From positions 5,853-69,852 of the forward strand of contig JBFIXI010000013.1 of the NCBI GenBank assembly GCA_041605955.1: a stretch of DNA of 64,000 nucleotides, in the 5' to 3' direction. Of this stretch, positions 43,075 through 52,800 are shown one piece after another. Source of the stretch: JAHEJX01 sp041605955 (GTDB taxonomy: Bacteria; Actinomycetota; Acidimicrobiia; Spongiisociales; UBA5794). Under the pieces are notes generated by a model. That model was not told where the DNA came from. It did not search any database and saw nothing but the letters and a program-made list of their open reading frames with translations. Numbering within the stretch: the stretch's first letter is position 1; every line of letters starts with the position of its first letter. The position numbers and the translations under genes were made by a program.

Positions 43075-43968
43075 ATGCCGACGCTTGAGGTGCGCCTGTT
43101 CGGTACACCAAGGGTGGAGCTGGATCCGGTTGGGTCGCTGCATCTGCCGCCGACTAGTCAGGCCTTGCTCGCATACCTGGTTTCGCAAAGACAGCACAGC
43201 CAGCCGCGTGACGTCGTTGCTGCAGCGTTGTGGGGAGACATCGACAACAGCCATGCGCGACGTTGCCTCAACACAGCGTTGTGGCGCTTACGGCGGGTAG
43301 TGGAGCCACCGGGTGTGCCGCGTGGAACGTTCGTCCTCAGCACGGCGAACGGCCACCTGGTGTTCAACGACGCCAGCGACCACTGGGTCGATCTCGTCGC
43401 CTTCGAACAACGTGCGACATCGGTCATGGACGGCGCACGTGTCGGACTCGATGCAGCAGGGGCCAAGCAACTGAAGGATGCGCTGAGACTCTACGTCGGC
43501 GATTTCCTGGAGGGGGTCTACGAGGATTGGGCTCTGAATGAAAGGCTCCGCCTCAGGGACTTGTACGAGGCTGCGCTCGCGAAGTTGATCGACTGGTACG
43601 AGCAGAGCGGTGACGCGCAACGTGCCATACGCTATGCACGAGAGCTACTGCGCGCCAACCCTCTGCGTGAGGAGATCCATCGGCTGCTCATGCGACTCCA
43701 CGGTGCGGCCGGTGAGCGTTCATTGGCGCTCCGCCAATTCGAGACATGCAAACGGGTCCTGGCTGAGGAGCTGGACGTAGCTCCTCTTCCCGAAACCGTG
43801 AGACTCGCAGTTCGCATCGCCCAGGGCGGCGAGCCGGAGCAGACGTCACGGACGTTGGACATCGCGGCGGTGGTCGCCGAGCTGCAACGCGCTCGGGAGC
43901 AGGCCACCGCGTTGAGCCAGCTGATCGACCGTTCGCTTGCGGCGCTTGGCGTCGACGCCGCCGACTAG
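43075..43968 (+). CDS. BTAD-domain (SARP/AfsR-type) transcriptional regulator
   Basis: 297 residues. Residues ~3-95 form the OmpR-like winged helix (LEVRLFGTPRVELDP, then ARRCLNTALWRLRRVVE), and ~100-245 the bacterial transcriptional activator domain with TPR-like helices (YVGDFLEGVYEDWALNERLRL, then ANPLREEIHRLLMRLHGAAG). No ATPase or kinase domain follows, so this is the short SARP form; a 50-residue helical tail ends it. SARPs activate adjacent gene clusters by binding direct repeats. Very likely controls the giant-protein operon that follows. Confidence 0.88.
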   Translation: MPTLEVRLFGTPRVELDPVGSLHLPPTSQALLAYLVSQRQHSQPRDVVAAALWGDIDNSHARRCLNTALWRLRRVVEPPGVPRGTFVLSTANGHLVFNDASDHWVDLVAFEQRATSVMDGARVGLDAAGAKQLKDALRLYVGDFLEGVYEDWALNERLRLRDLYEAALAKLIDWYEQSGDAQRAIRYARELLRANPLREEIHRLLMRLHGAAGERSLALRQFETCKRVLAEELDVAPLPETVRLAVRIAQGGEPEQTSRTLDIAAVVAELQRAREQATALSQLIDRSLAALGVDAAD

Positions 43969-44091
43969 CCGAAACGCCGCGTACCGCGATAGGGCCGTGA
44001 CCGCACCGTGATCAGCTGGTGAGCGCGGTGGCGTAGACGTGCCCGCAGGTGCGCAGACGAAAGGCACCCCTTGGAGGATCACGCAGGCCCC

Positions 44092-44298
44092 ATGAAGGAG
44101 AGCTTCCTGTTGGACATATGGGTCGAGGGCCGAGAGATGACCGGCGTCCCACAGATCATCCGCGGTCGATGCCGCAACCTCCGCAGCGGCGAGAGCCGTT
44201 ACCTCTCATCACCCGATGATCTCCTGGCGTTCTTAGAGCACAGCCTCGACATCCGTGGTTTCGGCTGGCGCGCCTGGCAGAGAGGAAGCAGGTCGTGA
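44092..44298 (+). CDS. Small protein upstream of the first giant effector-like protein, unknown function
   Basis: 68 residues, tryptophan- and arginine-rich: MKESFLLDIWVEGREM, RGRCRNLRSGESRYLSS, then DDLLAFLEHSLDI. I have no name for it. The motif order (W-x-G, RG, SGE, short helix with LLAFL) resembles small proteins seen beside large repeat or secretion proteins, but this is memory, not a match. A TTG seven codons upstream is another possible start; GGAGG lies 14 bases before the ATG used. Followed 43 bp later by the giant gene. Confidence 0.6.
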   Translation: MKESFLLDIWVEGREMTGVPQIIRGRCRNLRSGESRYLSSPDDLLAFLEHSLDIRGFGWRAWQRGSRS

Positions 44299-44341
44299 CT
44301 TGGCCTACAGGGGAAGACCGGGGCGGAAGGAGGAGGTTGTC

Positions 44342-47300
44342 GTGGCGGAGTTAGTAGTGCGAGGAAGGGTCCGGCCACGCACCCGGTCAGGCGACGTCGA
44401 CGGCTACACGATTCGGGTCTCCTTCGACCAGGTGGTCATGATCGATGACGACCCACTCGTCGTTCCTGTGTCGGGTTCGGCCCGACTCGGCCGAGACGGC
44501 GAGTTCGAGGTCTCTCTCGGTGCCGCCGGGGAGCCGACCGATCCTGTCCACATCGCGGTTGTAGCACCCAACGGCACTGCCGTGTTCGAGGACCACGTAG
44601 CGGTCGCCTCACTGGCGAAGCCGCTGCGCCTGCAGGTGCCAACGTTGGAACGGTTCACGATCGCACCGAGCGACGATCCCACCCTCGGCGTGCGAGCCCG
44701 TATCACCGGGAGAGTCATCGACGTACGCGGACGCCCGGTAGCCAGTGAGCTGCCGGTGGTCGTCTGGGGAATCGACCCGAGCGACGACGCCACGGAGCCG
44801 GCGCCGCGGCCCCTCGTCATCACAGCGACCCAAGCCAACGGGCACTTCGGCGCCGACTGGGTGCCCGACGTGCTGCGACGTGCGTTCGGGCGAGTCTCCG
44901 GAGGGCCTCCCGTGGCAATCCCGCTCGACGACGCCAATCGACTTGTGCACGCCATCACTCTCGTGATCGACGTCGACGATGTTCTCGACGGCGAGCTTCC
45001 CGAATGCTGCGCCGACACCGCCCCGCGCGCTCCGGACCCGCAGGACTTGACCGCAAACCCGAGCGCGTTCTCGCAGGATCTCGGTGGCCGGTGCGTCGAC
45101 CTCACAACACCGAACCGCGCCCTCGAGGAATTCTCGTACTTCATGGCGGTCCGGACCACGGAGCCGACGGTGAAAGGGGTGACACTCGGCGTTCGGCGCC
45201 CGGTACCGTCTGATCTCCTCACCGATCTGCTGGGCGTGGCGATCGCCTCGGAGGCAATTGGATTCACCCGAAGCTCGAGGCGCGCCCTTCCCACTCAATC
45301 GTTGACTCTCGACGTGGACGCCGCCCGCCAGCTCGTCCGAAGCGATCGGCCACCAACCGTCTCCGAGATCGCCCGCACTGCGTGGCTGTCCGAGCTGGGT
45401 TTCACCAGGGGTCTGATCGACGCCGGGATCAGGAGCACCACCGGCCGATCGCCGCTCGACGCCGACCACCCGGTCGATTGGGACGACACACCAACCATCT
45501 ATCTGGCTATCGACGTTGCCCACGGCCATCTGCTGCATTACCGAGAAGTGTGGCGGGCAGACGGCTACTCACTCGGCGACCTGTTGTACTCGCTGCCCCT
45601 CGCGCCCAACCAGCGACGGCAGGTCGCTGTGCTCGATTGGGACCGGCGGGCCGTCTCGGCCAGGGAGGAGCGCCTCGAGTTCGAGGAGGAGCTCGATGCT
45701 CTCTTGTCCCGTGATCGGGATATTCAAGAGATCGTGGGTTCGGAGCTGCACGAAGAGACGAGTGCCGGGTCGCGCAACACTACCTGGGGCGCCGCCGGCG
45801 GCATCGGGGCAGGCTTCATTGGATCCGGATTCGGCATCTTCGGCGGGGTCGCCGGCGGGGGCAGCGGATCGGACTCGTCATCATGGCAGCGGTCGGCTCG
45901 CAGCTTCTCGGCGGATGGGGCGCAGAGCCTGCGCGACCGGGTGTCGCAAAGATCCTCTGCTTTGCGCAGCCAGCGTTCCTCCGTCGTTCAGAGTGTTGCA
46001 CAAGGAGAGACGCTGCGCGCCGAGACCGAGGTCGTAGCCAACTACAACCGGTGCCACGCCATCACCGTCGAGTACTTCGAAGTGCTGCGCCACCTGCTGG
46101 TCACCCACGAGCTGGCCGACGTGCAGGAGTGCCTCTTCGTCCCGCTGCCGATCGTGCCGTTCACCAGGGGAAAGGCGCTCCGCTGGCGCGAGCCGCTTGG
46201 GCGCTACCTGCGCGACCGCCGGCTGCGGCGAGGGTTCGACGCCGTGGAGCGAATCGCCGACAACTGGGAAGGCTGGGACTTCCCAGAGAGCCGATACAGC
46301 GAAGAGGCCCCAGAGGTACTGGAGGGCGAGCTCAGGATCAGTTTCCTCCTCCCGCGACCCCGCGACGACGTCGACGGTCAGTTCCAGATCGACATGTGGG
46401 AGCCGTTCTCACCGTTCCTGCCGATCGATGCCCTCGAACTGTTCACGGCCCAACTCAACGATCGCACCGCTCGCGAGCGAGACCGGGTCTTCCGAGAGGA
46501 GATCGCTCCCGGCATCGCAGAGATGCTCGTCCAACAACTTCGATTCGCCTACGTAACTGCAGACGGCGGGGAGATCGAGGTGCCAATGGATGCCACCCTC
46601 GTGTCTCGATATGCCGAGAGCCGGCCGCTCTACGTCTCGCTCAACCCCGCCGGTGCCGTGCCTAGCGTGCCCCGCGAGGACATTGCCCACGTGAAGATTT
46701 GGTACGAGGGCGAGCCGCTACCCCCAGATGCCAAGGTTATCGTGCACTCGGGTCGGATGCGCTACCGATCCCCCCATATGAGGGCGCTGCTGTTCTCCGA
46801 TGCGCGGATTCTGGATGATCTCAGGGACGGCGATCCCGTCGTGGTACCGACACCGGTGTCGCGTCGCGAGCTGCGCAACCCCCGAGAGGAGGACCTCGAA
46901 GCCGCAGATCGTCTCGTCGCCCATCTCAACGAGCACCTCGAGTTCTATCACCAGGCGATCTGGGTGAGTCTCGATGCTCAACGCCGGTACATGCTGCTCG
47001 ACGCAGTGATTCTTCCGAGCCTTGGTGGCCGCAGCATCGCCAGCGTGTGCACGAACGAGCTCATTGGGATCGTGGGCAACAGTCTCGTCCTTCCGGTGGC
47101 GCCTGGCCAGCGGCTCGACCCAACGCTCGCCGAGCTCGAGGAAGATGCCGAGACCAGAGTCGAGCTTCACGAGGCCTACGCCACGTCGCCGACCCCGCCA
47201 TTGCGAGTGAGCGTTCCCACCCGGGGGGTCTATGCCGAAGCCGTCTCCGGCGAGTGCAACGCGTGCGAGAGCATCGATGACACTCGCTACTGGCGCTGGT

Positions 47301-49558
47301 CCACCGAAGGCCTGCTGGCGCCTCCGGAGATCGCGCCGGTCTCCACCGAAAGTCGGGCCAGTGAGGAGCCCGACCTGACCCCGACGCCCCTCCCGGCGCC
47401 GCTGGTCTCGATCCAGAACCCACCTGCGGCTCCTGACCCGTTCGGGCTCGGCGCCGCCTTCGAGCTGTTGTCCACGCCCGAGCTGTTCCGCGATATCACC
47501 GGGCTCGAAGGCACCCAGCGCAACGCCCAAGCCGCCTTCGACACGGCGTTGTCGGCGGCTTCTGCGCTAGGTGGGGAAGCAGCGAAGCTTGCCGGTCAGC
47601 AGGAGCTGGGCCGCAATGCCGAGCGCATGCTCGACCGGATCAATCAAGCTCGCTCCGACGGCCTTCTCTCCCAGGCCAATGCCGAGGAGTTGGCTAGCTC
47701 GGCGCTCAAGGGCCTCATCGGCGAGTCGCGTCCCAAGGAGACCCCCCCTGCGGCCGACTCCACGATCAAGAAGGTCCTCGACCAGGCGGCTCAGTCGGAC
47801 AAGGCCGACATCAAGGTGTCGACGTCGTCGGAGACAGTGGAGGTCAGCTTCGAGGACGACCAGCCGAAGGTGGGAGCAAGCACCGTGGCGACGATCGTCG
47901 ACATCGTCGAATTCGTGGACCAGGCCATCATCGTGGAGCCGGGCGTGCGGTCCGGTAACCTCTCCAGCTTCGTCATCGATCGTCGCGACCTGCTGGATCT
48001 TCTGCTCACTCCTGCCGACCAGACTGCGCTCGAAGCGGACAGCCTCCTGCGCACGGACCCGGGCGACGCCACCAAGTTCCAGCTGGAGCGGCGTCTCCGC
48101 ATAGTGCACCCCGCCGAACCCGCGAGCCCCAACGCTGTGGCCGGCTCCGGGCGGCTGCCGGTCGTGTTCATCGTGCACGGCAACCACGCCTCGTGGACTG
48201 CGGTCCGCAACACGCCCAACCACGAGGGCTACACCTACCTACAGGAGGAGTTGGCTCGGCACGGAATCGTGTCGGTCTCGGTCGACACGAACGCCGCCAA
48301 CTTCTTCGGGTCGATGATCGAGATGCGGGCCTCGATGGTCTTGGCCGCGATGGACAAGATGCGCGCCCTGGACGGGACGTCGGGATCGCGCTTCAACGGG
48401 CGCCTCGACTTCGACAAGGTGGGGCTGGTGGGCCATTCCAGGGGCGGCGATGCAGTCGTGAGGGTGGCGGCCATGAACCGGAGCCGGCCGGCGGCCACGA
48501 AGTTCGATCTCCAGGCAGTCTGTTCGTTGGCGCCGACGGACTTCACCGGCACCGGGCCCCCTCCCGGCATCGTGCACACGATGCAACGCACCGACGCGCC
48601 GTTCTTCGCGGTGGTCTATGGGGCTCTCGACGGCGATGTCTCGGGACGCGGTGGCGCCGAGTCGTTCGGCGGAACGGGGTTCCGCCATTACGACCGGGCT
48701 GCGACCGACAAGGCCATGGTGTTCCTGGATCACTGCAACCACAACCGGTTCAACACGGTGTGGACGGCCGACGGCGACGAGAGCCGGATGGATCCGGTCG
48801 ACGTGGCACCCGGCGGACGCCTGCTGGCTCCCGCCGATCACCAACAGCTCGCCAACGAGTACATCGGCGGGCTTCTCCGGTGGCGATTGCTCGGCCAGAA
48901 CTCACAGTTGGGTTTGTTCGACGGCAGCCGGTCCAACACGCTGGGCGCCGGCGTGTCACTGCAGTGGTCGTTTGGCTCCCAGATCGAAGTCATCGATGAC
49001 ATGGAGGACCCCGTCAAGCCGCGTACGATCGGCAATGCGTTCATCGATCCCTTTGCCGACTTCACGATCGGTGCCCGGGACCTCGGTGACGAGACCAACC
49101 ACCAGACGGCGGTCCTTGGTGTGTCCCCGGGGCTCCCGGCGCCACCGCCAGAGGCCTACCGGGTCGCGATGGCGCCGAGCCAGAGCGACTGGTCGAGCTA
49201 TGACCTGCTGACGTTCCGGGTGTGCGCCGATTTCGACATGACATCCCAGGCGACGATCGCTGCTGGCCCCTTGCCCGACTTCACCGTCGTCGTGACAGAC
49301 GCCGCCGGAGCGAGCGCCGTGGTCACCAGCGCCGCCATCGCGACCCCGCAGGCGCCGCGGCGCCCGGTATTCCATCGGCTCCGCGGAGTGGCACCTCCGG
49401 AGGACAACGTCACGGTGCTGCGGCTCGAGACCATGTCCATTCCCATCTCCACGCTGACCGGGATCAACACATCCGACATCGCGTCGGTGGGTGTCGCTGC
49501 TACCAGCGGTTTCTCGTCAGACCAGTTCTTCGATTCGCTGCAACTCGTTCGAAGGTGA
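44342..49558 (+). CDS. Giant modular protein 1: conserved core plus C-terminal alpha/beta hydrolase
   Basis: 1738 residues, no Sec signal. Residues ~1-210: two beta-sandwich-like domains (ITGRVIDVRGRPVASELPVV). Around 220-260: Cys-rich junction ECCADTAPRAPD and GRCVDLTTPNRA. Around 408: WRADGYSLGDLLYSLPLAP. 482-510: glycine-rich hydrophobic stretch. Around 567: VANYNRCHAITVEYFEVLRH. ~880-960: HLNEHLEFYHQAIWVS to VGNSLVLPVAPGQ. ~1090-1133: helical tail ending IGESRP. Then a unique part: VVFIVHGNHASW, GHSRGG (Ser1366), YGALDGDV (Asp1430/1432) and NHNRFN (His1467), a serine alpha/beta hydrolase, and a ~180-residue beta-rich C-terminus. AAGGAGGAGG precedes the GTG. Confidence 0.85.
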   Translation: MAELVVRGRVRPRTRSGDVDGYTIRVSFDQVVMIDDDPLVVPVSGSARLGRDGEFEVSLGAAGEPTDPVHIAVVAPNGTAVFEDHVAVASLAKPLRLQVPTLERFTIAPSDDPTLGVRARITGRVIDVRGRPVASELPVVVWGIDPSDDATEPAPRPLVITATQANGHFGADWVPDVLRRAFGRVSGGPPVAIPLDDANRLVHAITLVIDVDDVLDGELPECCADTAPRAPDPQDLTANPSAFSQDLGGRCVDLTTPNRALEEFSYFMAVRTTEPTVKGVTLGVRRPVPSDLLTDLLGVAIASEAIGFTRSSRRALPTQSLTLDVDAARQLVRSDRPPTVSEIARTAWLSELGFTRGLIDAGIRSTTGRSPLDADHPVDWDDTPTIYLAIDVAHGHLLHYREVWRADGYSLGDLLYSLPLAPNQRRQVAVLDWDRRAVSAREERLEFEEELDALLSRDRDIQEIVGSELHEETSAGSRNTTWGAAGGIGAGFIGSGFGIFGGVAGGGSGSDSSSWQRSARSFSADGAQSLRDRVSQRSSALRSQRSSVVQSVAQGETLRAETEVVANYNRCHAITVEYFEVLRHLLVTHELADVQECLFVPLPIVPFTRGKALRWREPLGRYLRDRRLRRGFDAVERIADNWEGWDFPESRYSEEAPEVLEGELRISFLLPRPRDDVDGQFQIDMWEPFSPFLPIDALELFTAQLNDRTARERDRVFREEIAPGIAEMLVQQLRFAYVTADGGEIEVPMDATLVSRYAESRPLYVSLNPAGAVPSVPREDIAHVKIWYEGEPLPPDAKVIVHSGRMRYRSPHMRALLFSDARILDDLRDGDPVVVPTPVSRRELRNPREEDLEAADRLVAHLNEHLEFYHQAIWVSLDAQRRYMLLDAVILPSLGGRSIASVCTNELIGIVGNSLVLPVAPGQRLDPTLAELEEDAETRVELHEAYATSPTPPLRVSVPTRGVYAEAVSGECNACESIDDTRYWRWSTEGLLAPPEIAPVSTESRASEEPDLTPTPLPAPLVSIQNPPAAPDPFGLGAAFELLSTPELFRDITGLEGTQRNAQAAFDTALSAASALGGEAAKLAGQQELGRNAERMLDRINQARSDGLLSQANAEELASSALKGLIGESRPKETPPAADSTIKKVLDQAAQSDKADIKVSTSSETVEVSFEDDQPKVGASTVATIVDIVEFVDQAIIVEPGVRSGNLSSFVIDRRDLLDLLLTPADQTALEADSLLRTDPGDATKFQLERRLRIVHPAEPASPNAVAGSGRLPVVFIVHGNHASWTAVRNTPNHEGYTYLQEELARHGIVSVSVDTNAANFFGSMIEMRASMVLAAMDKMRALDGTSGSRFNGRLDFDKVGLVGHSRGGDAVVRVAAMNRSRPAATKFDLQAVCSLAPTDFTGTGPPPGIVHTMQRTDAPFFAVVYGALDGDVSGRGGAESFGGTGFRHYDRAATDKAMVFLDHCNHNRFNTVWTADGDESRMDPVDVAPGGRLLAPADHQQLANEYIGGLLRWRLLGQNSQLGLFDGSRSNTLGAGVSLQWSFGSQIEVIDDMEDPVKPRTIGNAFIDPFADFTIGARDLGDETNHQTAVLGVSPGLPAPPPEAYRVAMAPSQSDWSSYDLLTFRVCADFDMTSQATIAAGPLPDFTVVVTDAAGASAVVTSAAIATPQAPRRPVFHRLRGVAPPEDNVTVLRLETMSIPISTLTGINTSDIASVGVAATSGFSSDQFFDSLQLVRR

Positions 49559-49568
49559 GGAGGCCAAC

Positions 49569-49859
49569 GTGAATGTCGATTCCGCCGAGTTCGAGTTTCT
49601 GGCCGAATCTGCCCACCCCGACTGGGTGATGCGGATCACGATCCGTGGCGAGGGTTTCGAGGAGGGCGCGATCCCGATCGTCGCCGAGGTGGGCACCGTG
49701 CCCGTCGAGGCGCTCATGCCCACCTACGAACCCGGGGGACTGCGCGGCTTCCTGTCCGCCGAACCGGCCGAGGGCGATGAGCTGCGAATTGGTCTGTTGG
49801 ATGAGCCGCTCGAAGGAACGGATATCAGCTACACCCGGCCAAACGGCGGCGTGGCTTAG
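49569..49859 (+). CDS. Small beta-rich protein between the two giant genes, unknown function
   Basis: 96 residues, acidic, with alternating hydrophobic pattern (WVMRITIRGEGFEEG, IPIVAEVGTVPVEAL, GLRGFLSAEPAEGDELRIGL) suggestive of one small beta sandwich of the IPT/TIG or Ig-like kind. No cysteine, no signal peptide. AGGAGG sits just before the GTG, and its stop TAG is part of the AGGAGG that serves the next gene, so all three are translated as a unit. Possible roles: adaptor, chaperone or structural partner of the giant proteins. Confidence 0.65.
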   Translation: MNVDSAEFEFLAESAHPDWVMRITIRGEGFEEGAIPIVAEVGTVPVEALMPTYEPGGLRGFLSAEPAEGDELRIGLLDEPLEGTDISYTRPNGGVA

Positions 49860-49868
49860 GAGGCATAC

Positions 49869-52800
49869 ATGACTGTGATACGGGGCACGCTCACCGGCGC
49901 CACACCGCTCGACGGTTACGGCGTGACCGCCTTCTTCGACGAACGGGTTGCCCTCGACGGCGAAGATGAGTTCGTCGCGTCGCGACGCGAAGCAACGTTG
50001 GAGCGGGACGGTTCCTTCTTCGTCGAGCTCCCCGACGCAGAAGGCCGCCAAGGCCTTATCGAGTTGACCGCCTTCGGGCCAGATGGTCTCGCCGCCGGCG
50101 CCACAACCGTTCCTGAGGAAGGGCCATTCGACGGCGTCGTCATAGAGGTCCGAGCTGTCGAGACGACCGAGGTGGTTACCAGCCCGGAGATCACGCTGGG
50201 TGAGCAAGTCAAGTTCACCGGCCGGGTTATCGATCCGTCGGGACGCGGCGCTCCGGCGGGCCTTCTCGTCGTGATTTGGGCGCGCAAATCGGGCTCCGAG
50301 GAGCCTTCGCCGCTCTCGGTGACCACAACGAGCGCCGGAGGGTACTTCTCTGCGCCCTGGCCCAGCGACGTCATCGCTGAACCTTTCGCCGTGGTCTCGG
50401 GGAGCGATCCGATTCCGATCGCCGTGGTCGAGGATCGGCTGCCACTCCGGATCGTGCTCGTTCTGGACGAATTCCCCGAGCCGGCGGCTACGGACGACGA
50501 CTGCGCGTGCGACGACGCCCCGCCACGCGCCCCCGATGCCGTCGACGTCGCCGAGAACCCCGAAGCGTTCGCCGCGGATGCTGAGCGATGCGTCGACTTC
50601 ACGGTCCCCAACCGAGCGGTCGAGGAGGTCACGTACCAGGCCGTGGTCCGCACGACCCAGCCGCAACTCAAAGCGGCAACTCCGCCACGGCGACCCTCCA
50701 TACCTGGCGCGCTCATCGATCGCCTCGTCGCTCTCGCCCAGCTCCGGCCGGTGATCGCGGACTCGGCCGGTCGAAGTGTCTCGGTGGAGGCGATCGGTCG
50801 CACTGAGGTGCCGGACGTCATGATTGGTCGCAACGAGTTCGCCTCAGCCACCCCGCAGCCTGCGCCCGAGTTGTCGCTCGAACGTCTGATCGGTGACGAG
50901 GGCATAGCCGGAGAGGCGGTGCGGGTGGCGCGCCGCTTGATACCAGGAGTCGATCTCGACGGCAGTTGGAGAACCCCGGCGATTCCGCTCGAGGCACGTG
51001 CCATCCGAGTATTGGATGAGCGGGTAGCGGACGGGCAACCGCTTCGGCTGGAGACGAGCGTGCTCGCCGAGCTGGCCAAGGAGTCCGGCGAGTTGACGGC
51101 CACCCGGCTCATCGAGGCCGAGCAGACGAGCGTGGTCCGACGATTTCGAAGCGCCGTCGGTCTGCTGGCGAAGCCGAGCTCGGGACGCTACGTGCTTGAC
51201 TCGGATCATCAGATCGACTGGGACGAGATACCCGATCCCTACCAGGCAACCACGATCGCCCACGGGCATCTGCTGACTCTCAAGCAGGTCTGGCGGGCCG
51301 ACGGATACTCGTTGGGTGACTTGCTCTACTCGTTGCCCCTGGCGCCCGGTCAACAGAAGCTCATCTCGGTGCTCGATTGGAACCGTCAAGAGGTCGCCAG
51401 CCGCAGAGCCGAGCGAGTGGCCGCCGAGGAACTCGAAGCCGAGCTGGCCCACGACCGCGACGTGAGCGACGTCATCAGGACGACGCTCACCGAGCGCATG
51501 AACGCCAGCTCGCACGCCGATGTGGAAGCCGTTGGGGGCGGCATCGGCGGTTTCATCGGGCCCTTCGTGTTTGGTGCGGCCGGCGGCGTCTCGTCGGCAG
51601 GATCGACTGCATCCCAGACCTCCGCCCGCTCGGTGACGGGTATGTCGCTCAACCGGCTGCGCGACCGTACGCTGCAGGCCGCCAGCGCAGTCCGCAATCA
51701 GCGGGCGACCGTTGTCCAGACGGCACGTCAAGGCGAGTCGGTGAGAGCGATGACCGAAGTGGTAGCGAACTACAACCACTGCCATGCGATGACGGTGGAG
51801 TACTTCGAGGTCCTTCGCCACTTCCAGGTGAGCCAAGAGCTGGCCGCGGTTCAAGAATGCCTGTTCGTACCGTTCTCCATCTCACCGTTCACTACCGACA
51901 AAGCACTGCGCTGGCGTCTGCCTCTTGGGCGTCGGCTTCGGCAGCGCCGGCTTCGGTGGGCGTTCGATGCGCTGGAACGCGTTCGCACCGATTGGGAGGA
52001 CGCCGACTACCCGCTGGGACGATACGCCGACGAGCCACTGGTCCACCTCGATGGAGAGTTCTGGATCCGGGTCACGCTGCCGCGCCCTGCCGATGATGAC
52101 GACGACAACTTCGTGCTGGCGAACTGGCAACCGTACGAAGACCACCTCTGGGACGACGCAGAGGCAATCTGGGAGCGGTATCTGGGAGTCGCTCTTCCAG
52201 AGGACCGGGATGCAATCTGGGACGCCCGCATCGCGCCAGGGGTTGCGCAGCGCCTGTTGGAAGAGCTCGACCTCGACCTCGTCAGAGCCGGCGGACTCTC
52301 CACGTCGGTAGGTGTTGATGCCACCTTGGTGAGCCGATTCGCCCAGAACCGGCGTCTCCTGGTGAGCTTGCGCACCGAGACACCGCTTCCCGTCGTGCTG
52401 CGATCGAGCATCGAGCGGGTACGGCTGTCACTCGATGTGAGCAACCTGCCGCCGGGCGCCGAGATGGTGGTCGACTCGGGGACGATGCGGTACCGCACAG
52501 ATCACCTCACCTATCACCTGTTCCTGAATCGTCGCGTTCTCAACGACCTCACGCTTGGCGATGACGTGGAGATCGCCACTCCGTTGAGCCTGTATGAGAA
52601 GCGCAACCCGCGTGAGCGTGATCGCCGATATGCCGAGCGCCTTCTCGACCATCTCAACGAGCATGTCGAGTACTACCACCGAGCCATCTGGCTCACCATG
52701 GACCCCAACCGCAGGTACCTGCTGCTCGACGGGTTCATTGCGCCAGATGCTGGGGGTCGCAGTGTGGCGTCTGTGGTGGAGAACCGGATCATCGGCGTTG

